Assembly (NCBI GenBank): GCA_949358305.1
Contig: OX442314.1
Coordinates: forward strand, 35,025,608-35,089,607
Length of the DNA stretch: 64,000 nucleotides
Reading direction: 5' to 3'
Source: Strigamia acuminata
Taxonomy: Eukaryota > Arthropoda > Chilopoda > Geophilomorpha > Linotaeniidae
The position numbers and the translations under genes are program-made. The notes beneath the pieces are model-generated. The model saw nothing but the letters and a program-made list of their open reading frames with translations. It had not been told where the DNA came from and did no database searches. Position 1 is the first letter of the stretch; every line of letters starts with the position of its first letter. Positions 62,655 through 64,000 of the stretch are shown piece after piece.

Positions 62655-63941
62655 TTAATCTTGACCTTTTTCGGTCTCCGAGGCGGGCTTTTGCCTGTCC
62701 TTTGAAGAAGACTTTTTGCCACGTTTCTTGGCGGGAAGGGGTTCTTCCGGTTGCCGATCTATGAAAAATGCAGCGGTCGCAACAACTTCCGTGGCGATGG
62801 GCGTTTCGGGTGCTTTATCCCCTGCTTCAGGCTGATCAGTCGATCCGTCTTCTTCATCGATCATCTTTTTGAGATCTTCGTAGATGTCAATCACCGGGGG
62901 CAAAACCAAAATCCAGCCTTCACATATTTGGTTTTTCATCTCAGCTGCGATTTTTCCCACGAGCAGATTCCAAAGGTGCTCCAAAATGTTGAAGCCCTCA
63001 ACGCGACGTGGATTCAAGATCATTTGCATGATCCTGGTCACGTATCCTACCGTTATTTGATCGGGAAGACCCGTAATCAATTGGCGAGAAATTATTATCG
63101 CAAGTCGAGCTACGATGGGGTAGTAGTATTCGACCTCCCAAACGAATAACTGTCCTATCTTGGTGTTCGGGGGAACTTGGTAGGGTTCGATTAAGAATTC
63201 GTTCGAAATCCCGTGTTCCGCGATATTTGGCATGGGAACCAATGTGGCTTCTTCCGTTTGGGTCGCGTTATCTACGCAGACAACACTTGGCATTTTTTCC
63301 AAACCCATTTGAAGACCAAGGGGCGTTCTTCGCGAATTCATAAATTCGGGATCCTCGTATACAGCTTTGCCATCGTTAGATAGTAAAGCCTTACAAAGGT
63401 GGCAGGTTGCCCATTTTCGGGGTACTGGATCGAACAACCCTTTAACCACGAATGAAACAAACTTGGGGTTCCAGGGTTGGATTTTCAATCGTCGTTTTGA
63501 TCCGAGACAATTCCCGCATGATGCTAAATGGCACCCTGTCCCGGAGCCGGACATCCAACCAACCCCGAAACAGAAGGGGCACGGTATTTCGCCCTTTGCG
63601 AGCTCCAAATTGTCGTGTGGAATTCCCAATTCTAAGTCACGATCGCAGGCGGCTTTTCGACGCAGTGCCTTTTCTTGCTTATTAGCTGCTCTTTGTTGAG
63701 CAGTCATCGGCTGTAGTTTGGGGGCTCTCGTGGACACAAACGTACGTTTTACTCTGGCCGTATTATATCTTGGGGTATACACTACTTCGCGCGAAGTTGT
63801 GGGTGGCGGCGAGTCGTAATGGACGTACTCTCGCTGTTTACGTTTGTTGTCTTGGTGGCGATTTCCCTCGGGATTTCGATTCGCCTCTAATTGGACAATC
63901 TCGTCCAGACTTCTCTCATGAGAGGTCGACGAATCGTTCAT
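62655..63941 (-). CDS. CXXCXGXG zinc-motif protein of an LTR element
   Basis: This 428-aa frame starts at the ATG 63939-63941 (MNDSSTSHERSLDEIV). A basic region (ANKQEKALRRKAACDRD, about 108-124) precedes CPFCFGVGW and CGNCLGSKRR at about 142-175, a CXXCXGXG plus CXXCXG pair, and then CHLCKAL at about 207. A helical middle (PIVARLAIIISRQLI) and a lysine-rich end (PAKKRGKKSSSKDRQK) follow. Motif, size and position before a purine tract and putative LTR parallel the third ORF of the Gypsy element at 50228-51493, so I infer it belongs to a second, related LTR element whose gag and pol lie beyond the right edge. Function unknown. Confidence 0.65.
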   Translation of the reverse strand: MNDSSTSHERSLDEIVQLEANRNPEGNRHQDNKRKQREYVHYDSPPPTTSREVVYTPRYNTARVKRTFVSTRAPKLQPMTAQQRAANKQEKALRRKAACDRDLELGIPHDNLELAKGEIPCPFCFGVGWMSGSGTGCHLASCGNCLGSKRRLKIQPWNPKFVSFVVKGLFDPVPRKWATCHLCKALLSNDGKAVYEDPEFMNSRRTPLGLQMGLEKMPSVVCVDNATQTEEATLVPMPNIAEHGISNEFLIEPYQVPPNTKIGQLFVWEVEYYYPIVARLAIIISRQLITGLPDQITVGYVTRIMQMILNPRRVEGFNILEHLWNLLVGKIAAEMKNQICEGWILVLPPVIDIYEDLKKMIDEEDGSTDQPEAGDKAPETPIATEVVATAAFFIDRQPEEPLPAKKRGKKSSSKDRQKPASETEKGQD

Positions 63942-64000
63942 TCGACTCGTACTTGGTTTAGGGATCGACTGTAAAGGATGGCTTTTGGAAAAACTGTCCT

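Overview
This is a eukaryotic, metazoan window that reads as AT-rich arthropod DNA. It has short GT-AG introns, a serpin, three elongin C copies, an SRPK-type kinase fossil, a eukaryotic initiator tRNA and dense transposable elements (Copia, Gypsy, DIRS, hAT, pogo and mariner types). An arachnid is my guess for the host, but nothing here proves it. There are no bacterial operons, ribosome binding sites or CRISPR arrays.

Layout. 0-5.3 kb holds a pogo/Tigger transposase fragment, a decayed BESS-like gene remnant and a 48-bp tandem array. 5.6-12 kb holds elongin C copy A, an intact Copia element with matching LTRs, and the truncated first copy of an uncharacterised gene family (family U). 14-17 kb holds elongin C copy B and a 678-codon gene distantly related to family U. 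18.5-19.8 kb holds a two-exon intracellular-type serpin whose first exon was assembled by eye. 20-25.3 kb holds two foldback/palindromic elements and a near-complete DIRS element, followed by an initiator-tRNA-Met gene. 26.8-29.2 kb holds a three-exon leucine-rich-repeat gene with a 19-bp tandem array in its second intron. 29.3-32.4 kb holds a 23-bp array, a truncated Copia relic and old LTR pieces. 32.8-34.3 kb holds the only undamaged family U copy (471 aa). 35-40 kb holds a PG-rich-repeat (SHIPPO-like) remnant, elongin C copy C with a TATA box, a frameshifted serpin and an SRPK pseudogene.

From 40.8 to 53.2 kb lies a third family U copy, split first by a 155-bp hAT-type MITE (8-bp target duplication) and again by a 10.8-kb Gypsy element (4-bp target duplication) whose 623-bp LTRs look identical. 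That Gypsy element carries gag, pol and a third ORF with a CXXCXGXG zinc motif. Gag and pol are joined by a textbook -1 frameshift signal: G GGA AAC, a 7-nt spacer, then a stem. From 54.4 to 60.4 kb is a gag-only LTR element with no pol; its 3' LTR is interrupted by a 991-bp hAT-like element. It uses nearly the same tRNA-Pro-like primer site as the Gypsy element. The right edge holds the 3' part of another LTR element on the minus strand, with its own CXXCXGXG ORF.

The host genes show no pathway relationship to one another. The window is a record of segmental duplication (elongin C, family U, serpin) followed by recent element insertions that broke or separated the copies. The most promising unusual points are the shared third ORF of the two LTR elements, the frameshift signal, and the gag-only element that may depend on a Gypsy partner.
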